Below are positions 8,872 through 17,191 of a stretch of DNA of 64,000 nt, piece after piece. A model generated the notes under the pieces. It was given only the letters and a program-made list of their open reading frames with translations. It was not told the origin of the DNA and did not search any database. The DNA comes from Allokutzneria sp. NRRL B-24872 (GTDB lineage: Bacteria > Actinomycetota > Actinomycetes > Mycobacteriales > Pseudonocardiaceae), in the NCBI RefSeq assembly GCF_002155965.1, contig NZ_MUMH01000009.1, positions 1-64,000 of the forward strand, in the 5' to 3' direction. The first letter of the stretch is position 1; each line of letters opens with the position of its first letter. The position numbers and the translations under genes were made by a program.

Positions 8872-9482
8872 TCGCCCTCTACCAGGAACTCGTGCGCTCG
8901 CGGGTCGCACCTTGGCTCCGCCAGGCCGGGTTTCGCGGCTCCGGCGGCGAGTTCGCGCTGCCGTCGGAGTCGTACTGGGCGCTGCTCGGCTTCCAGAAGT
9001 CCGTTCACAGCGACCGCGACGAGGTGCGCTTCACCGTCAACCTGCTCTGCGTCAGCAAGGACACGTGGGCGTCCTTGTACGCTGCGGAGCCGTTCCTGGG
9101 GAAGCGGCCCGTGGCGACCGTCCACTATGGACGCGAAGTTCCTCGCGCGCGCATCGGCGAACTCACCCCGTCCGGCGAGGACAAGTGGTGGCGCCTGCGC
9201 TCTCGCCGCCACCACAAGCATGATGAACCGCATCGCGGTCCCGGAAGGAACGGCGAACCGGGCAAGTGCCCCGTCAGCGTCGGCGGAACAGGCTCCAGCG
9301 CCGGCGCCGTGGCTGTTCGACGTGCTCGTCGAGTTCGGTGGCGCAGGACCGGCACAGCACCCAGTCCGTTGTGTCCTTGCGGACCTGCTCGACCCACTGC
9401 TCGATGCCCACGCCGCGTTGGAACACGTTGGCGAGGGAGGTGTACAGCCGGACCGCGGCGGCCGGTCGGAAGCCTGTGTTGA
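8868..9482 (+). CDS. DUF4304-type protein, probably 3'-truncated
   Basis: The first about 108 residues match DUF4304 ([32 protein letters not shown], then [14 protein letters not shown], and DKWW at the end of the domain), a family of unknown function. After DKWWRLR the translation turns into Arg/Pro-rich sequence with no similarity to the family's usual acidic tail, and the remainder lies antisense to the gene at 9274-9561. Neither other frame continues the domain; the +1 frame stops within 10 codons. The gene has probably lost its 3' end. GTG at 8868 overlaps the kal stop by 4 nt, so it is still read as the last cistron of the lysine operon. Confidence 0.55.
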   Translation: MIALYQELVRSRVAPWLRQAGFRGSGGEFALPSESYWALLGFQKSVHSDRDEVRFTVNLLCVSKDTWASLYAAEPFLGKRPVATVHYGREVPRARIGELTPSGEDKWWRLRSRRHHKHDEPHRGPGRNGEPGKCPVSVGGTGSSAGAVAVRRARRVRWRRTGTAPSPLCPCGPARPTARCPRRVGTRWRGRCTAGPRRPVGSLC

Positions 9483-9561
9483 CGGCCGAGCGCATCCGCG
9501 CTGCCGGGTAGCGCTTCGCGTCCGGCTCAGGGGGACAGTTGCAGATGTCGCAGTGGGTCAT
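9274..9561 (-). CDS. Small cysteine-motif protein, unknown
   Basis: 95 aa, beginning MTHCDICNCPP and containing a second pair CRSC near residue 70. The CxxCxC...CxxC arrangement suggests a small zinc-binding fold. A predicted helical middle ([14 protein letters not shown]) and a very basic tail ([13 protein letters not shown]) follow. No family is recognised. It is antisense to the degenerate 3' part of the DUF4304 gene, which is one reason to believe this strand here. It is read divergently from the MBL gene at 9639, with 77 bp between the starts. Confidence 0.5.
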   Translation of the reverse strand: MTHCDICNCPPEPDAKRYPAARMRSAVNTGFRPAAAVRLYTSLANVFQRGVGIEQWVEQVRKDTTDWVLCRSCATELDEHVEQPRRRRWSLFRRR

Positions 9562-9638
9562 GGCCGCAGGCTAGGGACGTCGCCTGGGACCGGTCCCGGC
9601 GGAAGGCCGTCGATCGAAGATCGCGTAGGTTCGGCTGC

Positions 9639-10580
9639 GTGACTGAGCTGCGTCGGATCGCCGAGGACGTGTGGGCGTGGGTGGGACCGGGCCGCGGTTG
9701 GGGGTGGAGCAACGCGGGAGTCGTTGGCGGACAAGGACAGGCACTGCTCGTCGACACGCTCTACGACCTCCGGCTGACCCGGGAGCTGCTGGCGGAGGCC
9801 GCCAGGGTGCTCGACGGGCGGGTGATCACCGACGCCGTCAACACCCATGGCAACGGCGACCACTGCTTCGGCAACGAACTGCTGGCGCCGGACGTGCGCG
9901 TCCACGCGGCCCGGGAGAGCGCGTCCGCGTTGCACGAAGCCCCGCCGGAGCACATGTCCGCGCTGCTGAAGGCCGACCTCGGGCCGGTGCTCACGCCGTA
10001 CATGCGCAAGTCCTTCGGGCCGTTCGCCTTCGACGAGATCACGTTGCGCGAGCCGGACTCGCTCTTCGACGGCGAGCGCACACTCGACATCGGTGGGCGC
10101 GAGGTGCGGCTGCGCGACCTCGGCCCCGCGCACACCGAAGCCGACACGGTGGCGCACGTGCCGGACGCCGGGGTCGTCTTCGCCGGGGACCTGCTCTTCG
10201 TCGAGGCCACGCCGATCATGTGGGCCGGGCCGTCCAGCAACTGGATCGCCGCGTGCGACCGCATGATCGCGATGGACCCGGAGGTCGTTGTGCCCGGCCA
10301 CGGCCCGGTCACCGACCAGGACGGCGTCCTGGCGATGCGCGGCTACCTGGAGCACGCCTTCGAGCACGCCAAGGCCGCGCACGCGCGGGGCGAGAGCGTC
10401 GAGCAAGCCGCGCACGGCTTCGACACCGGCCCCTACGCGGGCTGGGAGAACCCCGAGCGGATCGTGATCACGATGCACGCTCTCTACCGCGAGATCGACC
10501 CGGCATCGCCAGCCGTGGACCTGCTGACGGTCTTCCACATCATGGCGGAGTGGGACCGGGTCAACGGCGAGGACGCATGA
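9639..10580 (+). CDS. MBL-fold metallo-hydrolase
   Basis: 313 aa metallo-beta-lactamase-fold hydrolase. The metal motif is HGNGDHCFGN (HxNGDH, near residue 69), with a second metal ligand in PAHTEADT and FAGDLLFV giving the bridging Asp; PGHGPV supplies the last histidine. Members hydrolyse thioesters, lactones or cyclic esters; the substrate cannot be read from the sequence. GTG at 9639 is 7 nt after TAGGTT, so the mRNA is probably leaderless. The 3' end overlaps the convergent XRE regulator gene by 20 bp. Confidence 0.8.
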   Translation: MTELRRIAEDVWAWVGPGRGWGWSNAGVVGGQGQALLVDTLYDLRLTRELLAEAARVLDGRVITDAVNTHGNGDHCFGNELLAPDVRVHAARESASALHEAPPEHMSALLKADLGPVLTPYMRKSFGPFAFDEITLREPDSLFDGERTLDIGGREVRLRDLGPAHTEADTVAHVPDAGVVFAGDLLFVEATPIMWAGPSSNWIAACDRMIAMDPEVVVPGHGPVTDQDGVLAMRGYLEHAFEHAKAAHARGESVEQAAHGFDTGPYAGWENPERIVITMHALYREIDPASPAVDLLTVFHIMAEWDRVNGEDA

Positions 10581-11124
10581 TCAGCGCGGTGAGGTGGTAG
10601 ACGCACGGCTCCGAGCCCGGGTTGGCGAAGCCGTGCACCACGTCCGCCGCGAAGTACGCCGAGTCACCGGCGCCCAGCGTCAGCCGCTGCTCGTCAACGG
10701 TGAGCGCGAGGGTGCCCGACTGCACGACCACGTACTCGTGCGAGCCGGGCGCGTAGGCGGGGAAGCTGCCAGCGTCGCAGCCAGGGGGCAGCTCGGTGCG
10801 CAGCAGTTCGACGTTCACCCCGGGCACCACCGGCGACAGGATCGTGCGGCGCCAGCCGCCGGGGTGGTCGGAGACCTCCTGCTCGGCGGCGCGCCGGACG
10901 ATCACCCTGTCCGGTGAGGGTTCCGCGACGAGCCGGGTCAGCGGGACGCCGAGCCCGTCGGCGATGCGCGAGAGCACCGTGATGGTCGGGGCCTTCGCCG
11001 CGCGCTCGACCGAGGACAGCATGCTCACGCTCACCGAACTGCGCTCGGCCAGCTCTTGCAGGGTCAGACCGCGACCCGTGCGCAGCTGCTGCACGCGCTC
11101 GCCGAGCACTCCCAGGTCCAGCAT
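10561..11124 (-). CDS. XRE-family regulator with C-terminal cupin
   Basis: 187 aa. Residues about 7-62 form an HTH_3 (LQELAERSSVSVSMLSSVERAAKAPTI) and residues about 105-175 a cupin_2 ligand domain (GSHEYVVVQSGTLAL, GDSAYFAADVVHGF). This architecture (PuuR/SutR-like) commonly controls amino acid or polyamine metabolism, so regulation of the lysine genes is possible but untested. TACTAT lies 7 nt upstream of the ATG (leaderless), inside the dyad at 11128-11157 shared with the divergent acetyltransferase operon, which suggests autoregulation. The gene ends inside the convergent MBL gene. Confidence 0.85.
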   Translation of the reverse strand: MLDLGVLGERVQQLRTGRGLTLQELAERSSVSVSMLSSVERAAKAPTITVLSRIADGLGVPLTRLVAEPSPDRVIVRRAAEQEVSDHPGGWRRTILSPVVPGVNVELLRTELPPGCDAGSFPAYAPGSHEYVVVQSGTLALTVDEQRLTLGAGDSAYFAADVVHGFANPGSEPCVYHLTALIMRPRR

Positions 11125-11127
11125 GTG

Positions 11128-11157
11128 CGCTATAGTAGACGTAGTTTCTCTATAGCG
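11128..11157. promoter_or_regulatory. Palindromic operator between XRE regulator and GNAT operon
   Basis: Perfect 8-bp inverted repeat CGCTATAG (11128-11135) and CTATAGCG (11150-11157) with a 14-bp centre. It fills the whole 47-bp divergent intergenic region and includes the -10-like TACTAT of the regulator. Its position fits a dimeric HTH_3 repressor controlling itself and the acetyltransferases. Confidence 0.65.
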
Positions 11158-11171
11158 AAAAGGGGGTGCGT

Positions 11172-11699
11172 GTGGAGGTTCGCCAGGCGCGGCCGGACGA
11201 TCTCGGCGCGGTCGAACGGATCTACGCCCACCACGTGCTCAACGGCGTCGCGACCTTCGACGAGCAACCACCGGGCCGCGCCGACTGGCTGCGCGCGCAC
11301 GAGAAGCTGGCCGAGGCGGGGCTGCCGTTCCTGGTCGCGGAGGAGCACGGCGAGGTCATCGGCTACGCGCTCGCCAAGCCCTGGCGCGATCGCCCCGCCT
11401 ACCGCGCGACGGCGGAGGAGTCGATCTACCTGGCCCCGGAGGCGGCGGGCAGGGGAGCCGGGACCGCGTTGCTCACCAGGCTGCTGGCCGACTGCGCGCG
11501 CGGCGGCATCGCCGAGGTGCTCGCGGTGATCGTGGACAGCGGTGACCCCGCCTCGCTGCGCCTGCACCAGCGCTGCGGCTTCGTCGAGTCCGGGCGCCTG
11601 GCGCGGGTGGGGCGCAAGCACGGGCGGGTGCTGGACACCGTGATCCTCCAGTGCTCGCTGGGAAATCCGCTGGACAGCGCGGCGACGATCGGCGCGTGA
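11172..11699 (+). CDS. GNAT acetyltransferase, phosphinothricin-acetyltransferase-like
   Basis: About 175 aa GNAT enzyme of the Pat/Bar-like branch: VRQARPDDLGAVERIYAHHVLNGVATFDEQPP at the start, EESIYLAPEAAGRGAGTALL for the acetyl-CoA site (Q/RxxGxG/A), and SLRLHQRCGFVESG near the end. Members N-acetylate phosphinothricin, methionine sulphoximine/sulphone or related amino acids. Start: GTG at 11172 has AAGGGGG 5 nt upstream; GTG at 11166 would sit inside that site. Overlaps the next GNAT gene by 4 nt. Probably controlled by the divergent XRE-cupin protein. Confidence 0.82.
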   Translation: MEVRQARPDDLGAVERIYAHHVLNGVATFDEQPPGRADWLRAHEKLAEAGLPFLVAEEHGEVIGYALAKPWRDRPAYRATAEESIYLAPEAAGRGAGTALLTRLLADCARGGIAEVLAVIVDSGDPASLRLHQRCGFVESGRLARVGRKHGRVLDTVILQCSLGNPLDSAATIGA

Positions 11700-12181
11700 C
11701 GAACTGGACCTTCGCCGCGCTGCCGCCCGCGCACCCGGATGCGACGCGGATGATCAGGAACTACTTCCTCGACATCATCGGCCGCTACTACGACCGGCCC
11801 GCGACCTGGGACGAGGTCGACGAGGAGATGCGCGTCGACCCGAGCGACGACCTGCCGCTGCTCGTGGTGGCCCACGCGGCCGGGAACGCGGCCGGCTGCC
11901 TGGGGATGCGGCTGCTCGAACCCGGGACGGGCGAGCTGACCAGGATGTTCGTCGAGCCCGAGTGGCGCGGGCACGGCGTCGGCGCGCTGCTGATCGCCGA
12001 GGTGGAGCGGTGCGCGCTCGCGGCCGGGGTGACGACGTTGCGGCTGGACACGCGCTCGGACCTGGTCGAGGCGCGGCGGCTGTACGCCAGCCAGGGCTAC
12101 CGCGAGATCCCCGCCTACAACGACGGCGCGTACGCCCAGCACTGGTTCGAGAAGCGCCTGGAACATGATGTGACTAGGTAA
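11696..12181 (+). CDS. GNAT-family N-acetyltransferase
   Basis: 161 aa GNAT. The acetyl-CoA loop is RMFVEPEWRGHGVGALLIAEVE (R-x-x-G-x-G) at about residues 80-100, and the C-terminal strand-helix is RRLYASQGYREIPAYND. GTG at 11696 overlaps the preceding acetyltransferase stop (GTGA), so the two are co-translated. The two proteins are distinct branches rather than a recent duplication. The substrate is not apparent. Confidence 0.8.
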   Translation: MTNWTFAALPPAHPDATRMIRNYFLDIIGRYYDRPATWDEVDEEMRVDPSDDLPLLVVAHAAGNAAGCLGMRLLEPGTGELTRMFVEPEWRGHGVGALLIAEVERCALAAGVTTLRLDTRSDLVEARRLYASQGYREIPAYNDGAYAQHWFEKRLEHDVTR

Positions 12182-12328
12182 AACGGGCGTTGGGCCGACC
12201 GAGTGACCTCTGCCTGCCGTTGACCGCTCGAACACGACAGCTCGTCGCGTCGTATCCGTTGTTTGCCACGCCCGCAAGATCCACTTGCCAGAATTGGCCT
12301 GTCGCCGAGCGCGTGGGACGGGAGCGGG

Positions 12329-12667
12329 ATGAGTGTGGAGCGGGTGTCTCAGCAGCCATCGCGGCCGAGTCCGACCGTGCTCGCGCCACGCCGCCGCCGA
12401 GTGCACCTCGGCCCCGCCGGCCGTGGTCTGCGCGCGGAGCACGCGATCCCCGCGCAGCGTCCCGCCGTGGAGAAGCACCAGGACTGCTTCCTCGCACCGC
12501 TGCTGCGCCGCACCCGCCGCTGGTCGCCGAGCACTCGGCGGGTGGTGTTCACGCTGGTGCCGTTGACGACCTTCGGCGCGGTGTCCCTGGTCGCGGGCCC
12601 CGCCGTCGCCGCCATCGTCCTGGCCGCGTTCTTCGGCGGAGCCGCGCTCTGCCGCCAGCGCGGCTAG
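12329..12667 (+). CDS. Small basic membrane protein (paralog 1)
   Basis: 112 aa. The N-terminal about 70 residues are basic and Pro/Arg-rich; the C-terminal part forms one or two transmembrane segments (VVFTLVPLTTFGAVSLVAGPAVAAIVLAAFFGGAAL). Start ATG at 12329 (MSVERV) has GGGAGCGGG upstream. The neighbour at 12890-13267 has the same layout and matching ends: MSVERV against LSLERP, and AGPAVAAIVLAAFFGGAAL against AGPLVSGVVMTALFGGSGL. They are paralogs, so both are likely real although I know no family. Confidence 0.55.
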   Translation: MSVERVSQQPSRPSPTVLAPRRRRVHLGPAGRGLRAEHAIPAQRPAVEKHQDCFLAPLLRRTRRWSPSTRRVVFTLVPLTTFGAVSLVAGPAVAAIVLAAFFGGAALCRQRG

Positions 12668-12889
12668 CGCGTTCGGCTCGGCCAAATCGCGCGGACCGCT
12701 CACCGCTCCGCCGGGCCTGCTCGACGCCGGTTTGCGCTACTGGCAAACAGCATTCCCTAGGATTTGCATAAGCACGGGGGGAGTGGCATCAGAAAGCGCG
12801 TGGCCCCCGATGGTTCAGATCAGGGGCCACGCGGTGCTGTTCCGCTGTGCGAATCGGGTTCCGCCGAATACACAGATAAGGAAAGCAAG

Positions 12890-13267
12890 TTGAGTCTAGA
12901 ACGACCTGGCAGTGGTGCGGCAAGCAAGAACGGCAAATCGCTCGGTCAGGGGCGCAGGCGACACGTACGCCCCGCACCGCCTACCCGCGGCGACCGCGGC
13001 GGGAAGCGCCGTGCGGCGAAGCGCGGGCACAAGCAGGAGCAGACGCGCTGCGCGGGTTCCGGCCGTCCGTGGTCGGCGGTCCAGGCCGTCGTCACCGGAG
13101 TCATCAGTGACTGGGGCACCGCGGGCCGGTTGATCAGCTACACGGTCGTCGCGACGATCGCGCTGCTGGCTCTGGCCGCTGTGGCCGGTCCGCTGGTCAG
13201 CGGAGTGGTGATGACCGCGCTGTTCGGCGGGTCCGGCCTGACCAGGTGGCTGGACCGGGCTCGCTGA
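12890..13267 (+). CDS. Small basic membrane protein (paralog 2)
   Basis: 125 aa from a TTG start preceded by GGAAAG; the start was set by alignment to the MSVERV start of the paralog at 12329. An Arg/Lys/Gly-rich N-terminal half (about 70 residues) is followed by two hydrophobic segments (LISYTVVATIALLALAAVAG and LVSGVVMTALFGGSG). The charge pattern puts the basic tail in the cytoplasm, possibly touching nucleic acid or lipid head groups. Function unknown. A terminator-like hairpin follows at 13275. Confidence 0.5.
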   Translation: MSLERPGSGAASKNGKSLGQGRRRHVRPAPPTRGDRGGKRRAAKRGHKQEQTRCAGSGRPWSAVQAVVTGVISDWGTAGRLISYTVVATIALLALAAVAGPLVSGVVMTALFGGSGLTRWLDRAR

Positions 13268-13274
13268 CGGATCA

Positions 13275-13304
13275 GCGCCTCGGTCGCACGCGCGGCCGAG
13301 GCGC
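13275..13304. terminator. Bidirectional hairpin terminator
   Basis: Perfect 9-bp stem GCGCCTCGG / CCGAGGCGC with a 12-nt loop, in the 41 bp between the convergent ends of the membrane protein gene and the 3-hydroxyacyl-CoA dehydrogenase gene. No U-run, as usual in actinobacteria. Confidence 0.6.
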
Positions 13305-13308
13305 CGGC

Positions 13309-14160
13309 CTAGCGGGTGGGGTAGCTGTGGAAGCCGCGACCGGTCTTGCGGCCCAGGTGGCCGGCGCACACGAGGTCGGCGAGCAGGCGGCTCGGCGCGA
13401 AGCGCGGGTCGTTGGTGTACTCCTGCAACACCACCAGCGAGTCCAGCACCGTGTCGAGCCCGATCAGGTCGGCCGTGGCCAGCGGGCCCATCGCGTGCCC
13501 GAGGCACTCCTGGAAAATCTTGTCCACAGTGGACGGATCGGCGGTGCGCGCCTGCACGACGTGCGCGGCCTCGTTCACCGCGAGCAGCACGGTGCGGTTG
13601 GCGACGAAGTCACCGACCACGATGCCGAGCTTGCCGATGCCCGCGAGCAGCTCCAGCGTCCGGTCCACGGTGTCGTCACTGGTCAGCGGGCCCCGGACCA
13701 CCTCGACGGAGCGCTTGAGCGGCGCGGGGTTCATGAAGTGGGTCGCCAGCACCCGCTTCGGCCTGCGGGTGTTGGCCGCCAGGCGCTCGACGGGCACGGT
13801 CGAGGTGCAGGAGGCGAGCACGGCGTCGGGGCGGCACACCACGTCCAGCTCGCCGAAGACCTTGTCCTTGAGCGCCAACCGCTCCGGGGCGCACTCGATG
13901 ACGAACTCGGCGCCGGAGAGCTCGGTGATCTCCTCCGTCCAGCGCACGTGGGCCAGCGCGTCCTGCTGCGGGGCCGATGGCAGCCTGCGCAGCTGCTTGC
14001 CCAGCCGCAACCCCTCGCGCAGCCGGTCCCGCCCCGCCTCGAGCGCGCCGGGGACCGGGTCGACCACGATCACCTCGTGGCCCGCCTCAGCGAGGCACTG
14101 CGCGACGCCCGCGCCCATCGTGCCTGCACCGATCACTCCGATCGGCCGGGCAGCGTTCAT
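13309..14160 (-). CDS. 3-hydroxyacyl-CoA (3-hydroxybutyryl-CoA) dehydrogenase
   Basis: 283 aa. Rossmann NAD site IGVIGAGTMGAGVAQCLAEAG at residues 7-27; catalytic region with CTSTVPV, THFMNPAP (catalytic His) and VEVVRGPLT (Glu); C-terminal dimerisation domain ending in the family signature GRKTGRGFHSY. It oxidises (S)-3-hydroxyacyl-CoA to 3-oxoacyl-CoA. Length and C-terminus match the short-chain bacterial branch (FadB2/Hbd). It stands alone. The crotonyl-CoA made by Kal could be hydrated and then oxidised by this enzyme; that link is inferred from proximity and chemistry. Confidence 0.85.
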   Translation of the reverse strand: MNAARPIGVIGAGTMGAGVAQCLAEAGHEVIVVDPVPGALEAGRDRLREGLRLGKQLRRLPSAPQQDALAHVRWTEEITELSGAEFVIECAPERLALKDKVFGELDVVCRPDAVLASCTSTVPVERLAANTRRPKRVLATHFMNPAPLKRSVEVVRGPLTSDDTVDRTLELLAGIGKLGIVVGDFVANRTVLLAVNEAAHVVQARTADPSTVDKIFQECLGHAMGPLATADLIGLDTVLDSLVVLQEYTNDPRFAPSRLLADLVCAGHLGRKTGRGFHSYPTR

Positions 14161-14497
14161 CCCGACTCCTTCGTCAACCCCCCGTACCTATCACGGGCGC
14201 CCGGGGCAGACCAGCTTTTTCCTGTTATGACAAGGATGTTGTGGGGCACCGGCGAATCGTCGACGCTCCCCGCCCGTCCTCCTCCGTGCTCGGCGCGGAG
14301 CGGTCGTCGGTACCCTCCTGATCCTCAGCCGCGAGGCAGCCTACGTGCCTTCGGCCTCCAGGTGTTCCGCCGAGTGGTGGGACCGATCATGTGATCGACT
14401 CCGCGGTTCCGCGCGCCGTGAGAACGCTCTCCCGGTCCCTATCTGTCCACTGTGGACGGTGGAACGGCGGTGCGTACGAGGTGGGATACTGCGCGCC
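14161..14497. other. 337-bp intergenic region
   Basis: Lies between two divergent genes. No credible coding frame was found. The only structure noticed is a dyad CGATCA-TG-TGATCG at 14384-14397 and one copy of the recurring TCCACTGTGGAC palindrome at 14446-14457. GATACT 7 nt before the lipoprotein ATG is a possible -10 element. Confidence 0.5.
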
Positions 14498-15889
14498 ATG
14501 AGGGCTTCGTGGGTGGGCGGCGTCTGCGCGGTGCTGCTGGTGCTGACGGCGTGCGAGGAGAAGCCGGTGGTGGGCCAGCCCGCCGAGACCTCGCGGGTGG
14601 TGCCGGTGCGGGCGCCGGACGCCGCGCGCAAGGCAACGGCGGAGAAGTACGCGCCGTTCGTCTGGTCGGCCAAGGGCGAGGACTTCGGCCCGATGGACGC
14701 CGCGAAGTTCGTCGCAGCGGCGAAGCTCAAGTGGGCGCACGACGACGGCTGCCCGGACGCCGACATCGCCGCACCGCCGGACATGGTCGAGCTGACCGTC
14801 GAGGACCAGGCGTACGAGCACCGCGCCAAGAGCGGCCTTCCGCACTGCGACTTCGAGGGCGATCCGGTCAAGGTGACCGACGACAGCGCTCCGAGGCGCA
14901 CGGAGAAGCTCGGGGCCGAAGGCTTCTACCTCGACGGCGAGGACTCGCTGCGGCGGCAGACCGGTGATGGCGCGCCCACCTACTGGCAGGTGCACACCGA
15001 GGAGAGCGCAGGGGTGCGCGTTTACACGTACTGGCGCTTCCACGCGTGGAACAACGCCAGGAACATCGAGGACGTCATTCCCGCGCCGGGAACGGTGCTC
15101 GGCATCGACGGTGATCACGAGGGGGACTGGGAGCGCGTCACGCTGATCACCGACCTCAACGACCAGCCCGCGCTGCTGGTGTTCAACGGGCACGGCTCCC
15201 AGTGCGGTCTGGAGTGGTCCAAGGTCGAGAAGGACGACGGCAGGCCCGTCGCCTACTCCGCCAAGGGAACGCACGCCTCCTACCCGACGACCGGTACGCA
15301 CGGGTGGATGCTGGACCAGACCGACCGGGGAACGAAGCTGAACACGCTGAACGACCTGCGGTGGGCCGAGGGCGAGCAGTGGTGGGGCTACGCGGGTGGC
15401 TGGGGTTCGGTCGGCAGGCCGGGCGTCGCCCTCACCAAGGAGCGCACCGGCCCCTCCGGGCCGCGCCCCAGCCGAGGCCCCGGTGAGCCGTGGAAGGCGG
15501 CGCGGTGCGACGAGCCAGGGGGACTGCTGCCCGAGTCGTTCGTGGGCACGTGGCAGACGCCGGAGTTCGTCAACCAGCCCGGCAGCACCGCGAAGTACAA
15601 GGCGAGGATGACCCTGCGCGGCGGCCGCGTCGGCGACAAGGTCGGCGAGATCGTCTACCCCGGCCTGGAGTGCAAGGGCGAGCTGACCCTGGAGAAGGCC
15701 GACCGCTCCACCGTCGTGGTCACCGAGCAGATCGTCGCCGAGCCCGTGCACCGCTGCGCCAAGCGCGGTTCGATCGGGCTCACTCCGACGGAGGGCCGTG
15801 GATCACGGCCGGGCCTGCACTGGGTCTACCACGAACTCGGCATCGGCCCGGTGATCCGCGCGACCGCTGACCTGGTCAAGATCGGCTAA
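14498..15889 (+). CDS. Lipoprotein with Vps62/DUF946-like domain
   Basis: 463 aa. Lipobox LVLTAC at residues 16-21 predicts lipid anchoring outside the membrane. The middle (about residues 190-310) resembles the Vps62 family: GDHEGDWERVTLIT, FNGHGSQCGLEW, VAYSAKGTHASYPTTG. The tail of about 120 aa (FVGTWQTPEFV...) looks like a separate beta-rich domain. Family function in bacteria is unknown. The ATG at 14498 was chosen because it starts the signal peptide; the frame is open further upstream but without meaning. The 3' end overlaps convergent nat by 14 bp. Confidence 0.7.
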   Translation: MRASWVGGVCAVLLVLTACEEKPVVGQPAETSRVVPVRAPDAARKATAEKYAPFVWSAKGEDFGPMDAAKFVAAAKLKWAHDDGCPDADIAAPPDMVELTVEDQAYEHRAKSGLPHCDFEGDPVKVTDDSAPRRTEKLGAEGFYLDGEDSLRRQTGDGAPTYWQVHTEESAGVRVYTYWRFHAWNNARNIEDVIPAPGTVLGIDGDHEGDWERVTLITDLNDQPALLVFNGHGSQCGLEWSKVEKDDGRPVAYSAKGTHASYPTTGTHGWMLDQTDRGTKLNTLNDLRWAEGEQWWGYAGGWGSVGRPGVALTKERTGPSGPRPSRGPGEPWKAARCDEPGGLLPESFVGTWQTPEFVNQPGSTAKYKARMTLRGGRVGDKVGEIVYPGLECKGELTLEKADRSTVVVTEQIVAEPVHRCAKRGSIGLTPTEGRGSRPGLHWVYHELGIGPVIRATADLVKIG

Positions 15890-16643
15890 CCCTGGCGGGC
15901 ACGCGGGGGAGGGTGATGCCGAAGTGCTCGTGGTAGGCGGCGAGGATCTCCTTGTCCGAGCGCAGGATCTGCTCGGTGCGCGCACCGTCGACCGTCCTGA
16001 TGAGGCGGTCACCGGCCAGCGTCACCCGGCCGCCTGGCACGGTCATCGAGCACGTCGGCCCGCGCAGGAACGGTGAGTCGGGCGAGCTCTGCTGGTACCA
16101 GCAGGTCGGCGCGAAGTCGCTCAGCCTGCGCGGACGCGGGTCCAAGCGGTACTCGGGCGCGCCGTCGCGGAGCACGTCGATGTCGCCGTCCACAGTGGAC
16201 TGGAGAACGAACGTGCCGTCGGGGTCTTCCTGCGGGGCACGGGAGTTCAGGCGCAGCGGGAACGTGCTGTGCCGCCCGAAGCCGACATCGGCCAGCCACG
16301 GCTCGTCCAGGTGCACGAGCAGCGCCATGTGGTCGAAGGGCGGCCCGGCGACCCCGTTGTGGAACACGCCCGCCGCCAGCATCTCGACGCGGAAACCCAA
16401 CTCCGCCAACAGGTGCGCGAACGCGGTGTTGAGCTCGTAGCAGAAGCCGCCGCGCCGCTGCCGCACGACCTTGTCCAGCACCGCGTCGGTGTCGAGCACG
16501 ATCGGCGTGCCGAGGTGGATGTCCAGATTCTCGAACGGAACCGTCGCGAGGTGCCGGGCGTGCAGGTACCGCAACGACTCCGCGTCAGTCCGAAGTGGAC
16601 GGTCCGCGCCGATGCGGTCGAGGTACTCAGCTACGAGACTCAC
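15876..16643 (-). CDS. nat: Arylamine N-acetyltransferase
   Basis: Acetyl-CoA:arylamine N-acetyltransferase, 255 aa. The catalytic triad is complete: C68 in [10 protein letters not shown]105 in FDHMALLV and D119 in LADVGFG, at the canonical spacing. Cytoplasmic; acetylates aromatic amines and hydrazines, and homologs also form amide bonds in ansamycin biosynthesis. No polyketide genes are nearby, so a detoxifying or housekeeping role is more likely. It is the last gene of DUF1232-LOG-nat and its start overlaps the LOG gene by 17 bp. Confidence 0.93.
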   Translation of the reverse strand: MSLVAEYLDRIGADRPLRTDAESLRYLHARHLATVPFENLDIHLGTPIVLDTDAVLDKVVRQRRGGFCYELNTAFAHLLAELGFRVEMLAAGVFHNGVAGPPFDHMALLVHLDEPWLADVGFGRHSTFPLRLNSRAPQEDPDGTFVLQSTVDGDIDVLRDGAPEYRLDPRPRRLSDFAPTCWYQQSSPDSPFLRGPTCSMTVPGGRVTLAGDRLIRTVDGARTEQILRSDKEILAAYHEHFGITLPRVPARVSRS

Positions 16644-17178
16644 AGAGGGCTCCGAAGCGGTCGAGCAGCCGGACGGGATCGTCCTCGACGACGAGCATTT
16701 CGCGGGCGTCCTCGCGAAGGAACTCCTCGGCGACCATGTGGTCGGCGAAGGACACCAGCGGCTGGTAGAAACCCTTGACGTCCAGCAGTGCCAACGGTTT
16801 CGCGTGGATGCCGATCATCGACCAGGTCCACACCTCGAACAGCTCCTCCATCGTGCCGATGCCGCCGGGCAGCGCCACGAACGCGTCGGAGAGCTCGGCC
16901 ATCTTCGCCTTGCGCTCGTGCATGCTGTCCACCACGTGCAGCTCGGTGAGCCCGTTGTGGCCGATCTCGCGCGCCATCAGCTGCTGCGGGATCACCCCGT
17001 GCACCTCACCGCCCGCGGCCAGCGCGGCGTCGGCCACCTCACCCATCGTGCCGACCGAAGCGCCGCCGTAGACGAGGCCGATGCCGCGCTCGGCGAGCAG
17101 GCGGCCGAAGGTCCGCGCGGTCTCGACGTACTCGTTCGCCCGACCGGGCCGGGAACCGCAGAAGACGCACACTCGCAT
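16627..17178 (-). CDS. LOG-family nucleotide 5'-monophosphate phosphoribohydrolase
   Basis: 183 aa TIGR00730/LOG family protein. Rossmann start [10 protein letters not shown], then [17 protein letters not shown], and the defining motifs SMHERKAKM and [10 protein letters not shown] (PGGxGTxxE). Members release free cytokinin bases from riboside monophosphates or hydrolyse purine/pyrimidine nucleotides. ATG at 17178 lies 7 nt after CAGGAT (possible leaderless start) and 13 nt after the DUF1232 stop; the longer upstream frame has no family similarity. Confidence 0.88.
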   Translation of the reverse strand: MRVCVFCGSRPGRANEYVETARTFGRLLAERGIGLVYGGASVGTMGEVADAALAAGGEVHGVIPQQLMAREIGHNGLTELHVVDSMHERKAKMAELSDAFVALPGGIGTMEELFEVWTWSMIGIHAKPLALLDVKGFYQPLVSFADHMVAEEFLREDAREMLVVEDDPVRLLDRFGALCESRS

Positions 17179-17191
17179 GCGCGAGATCCTG

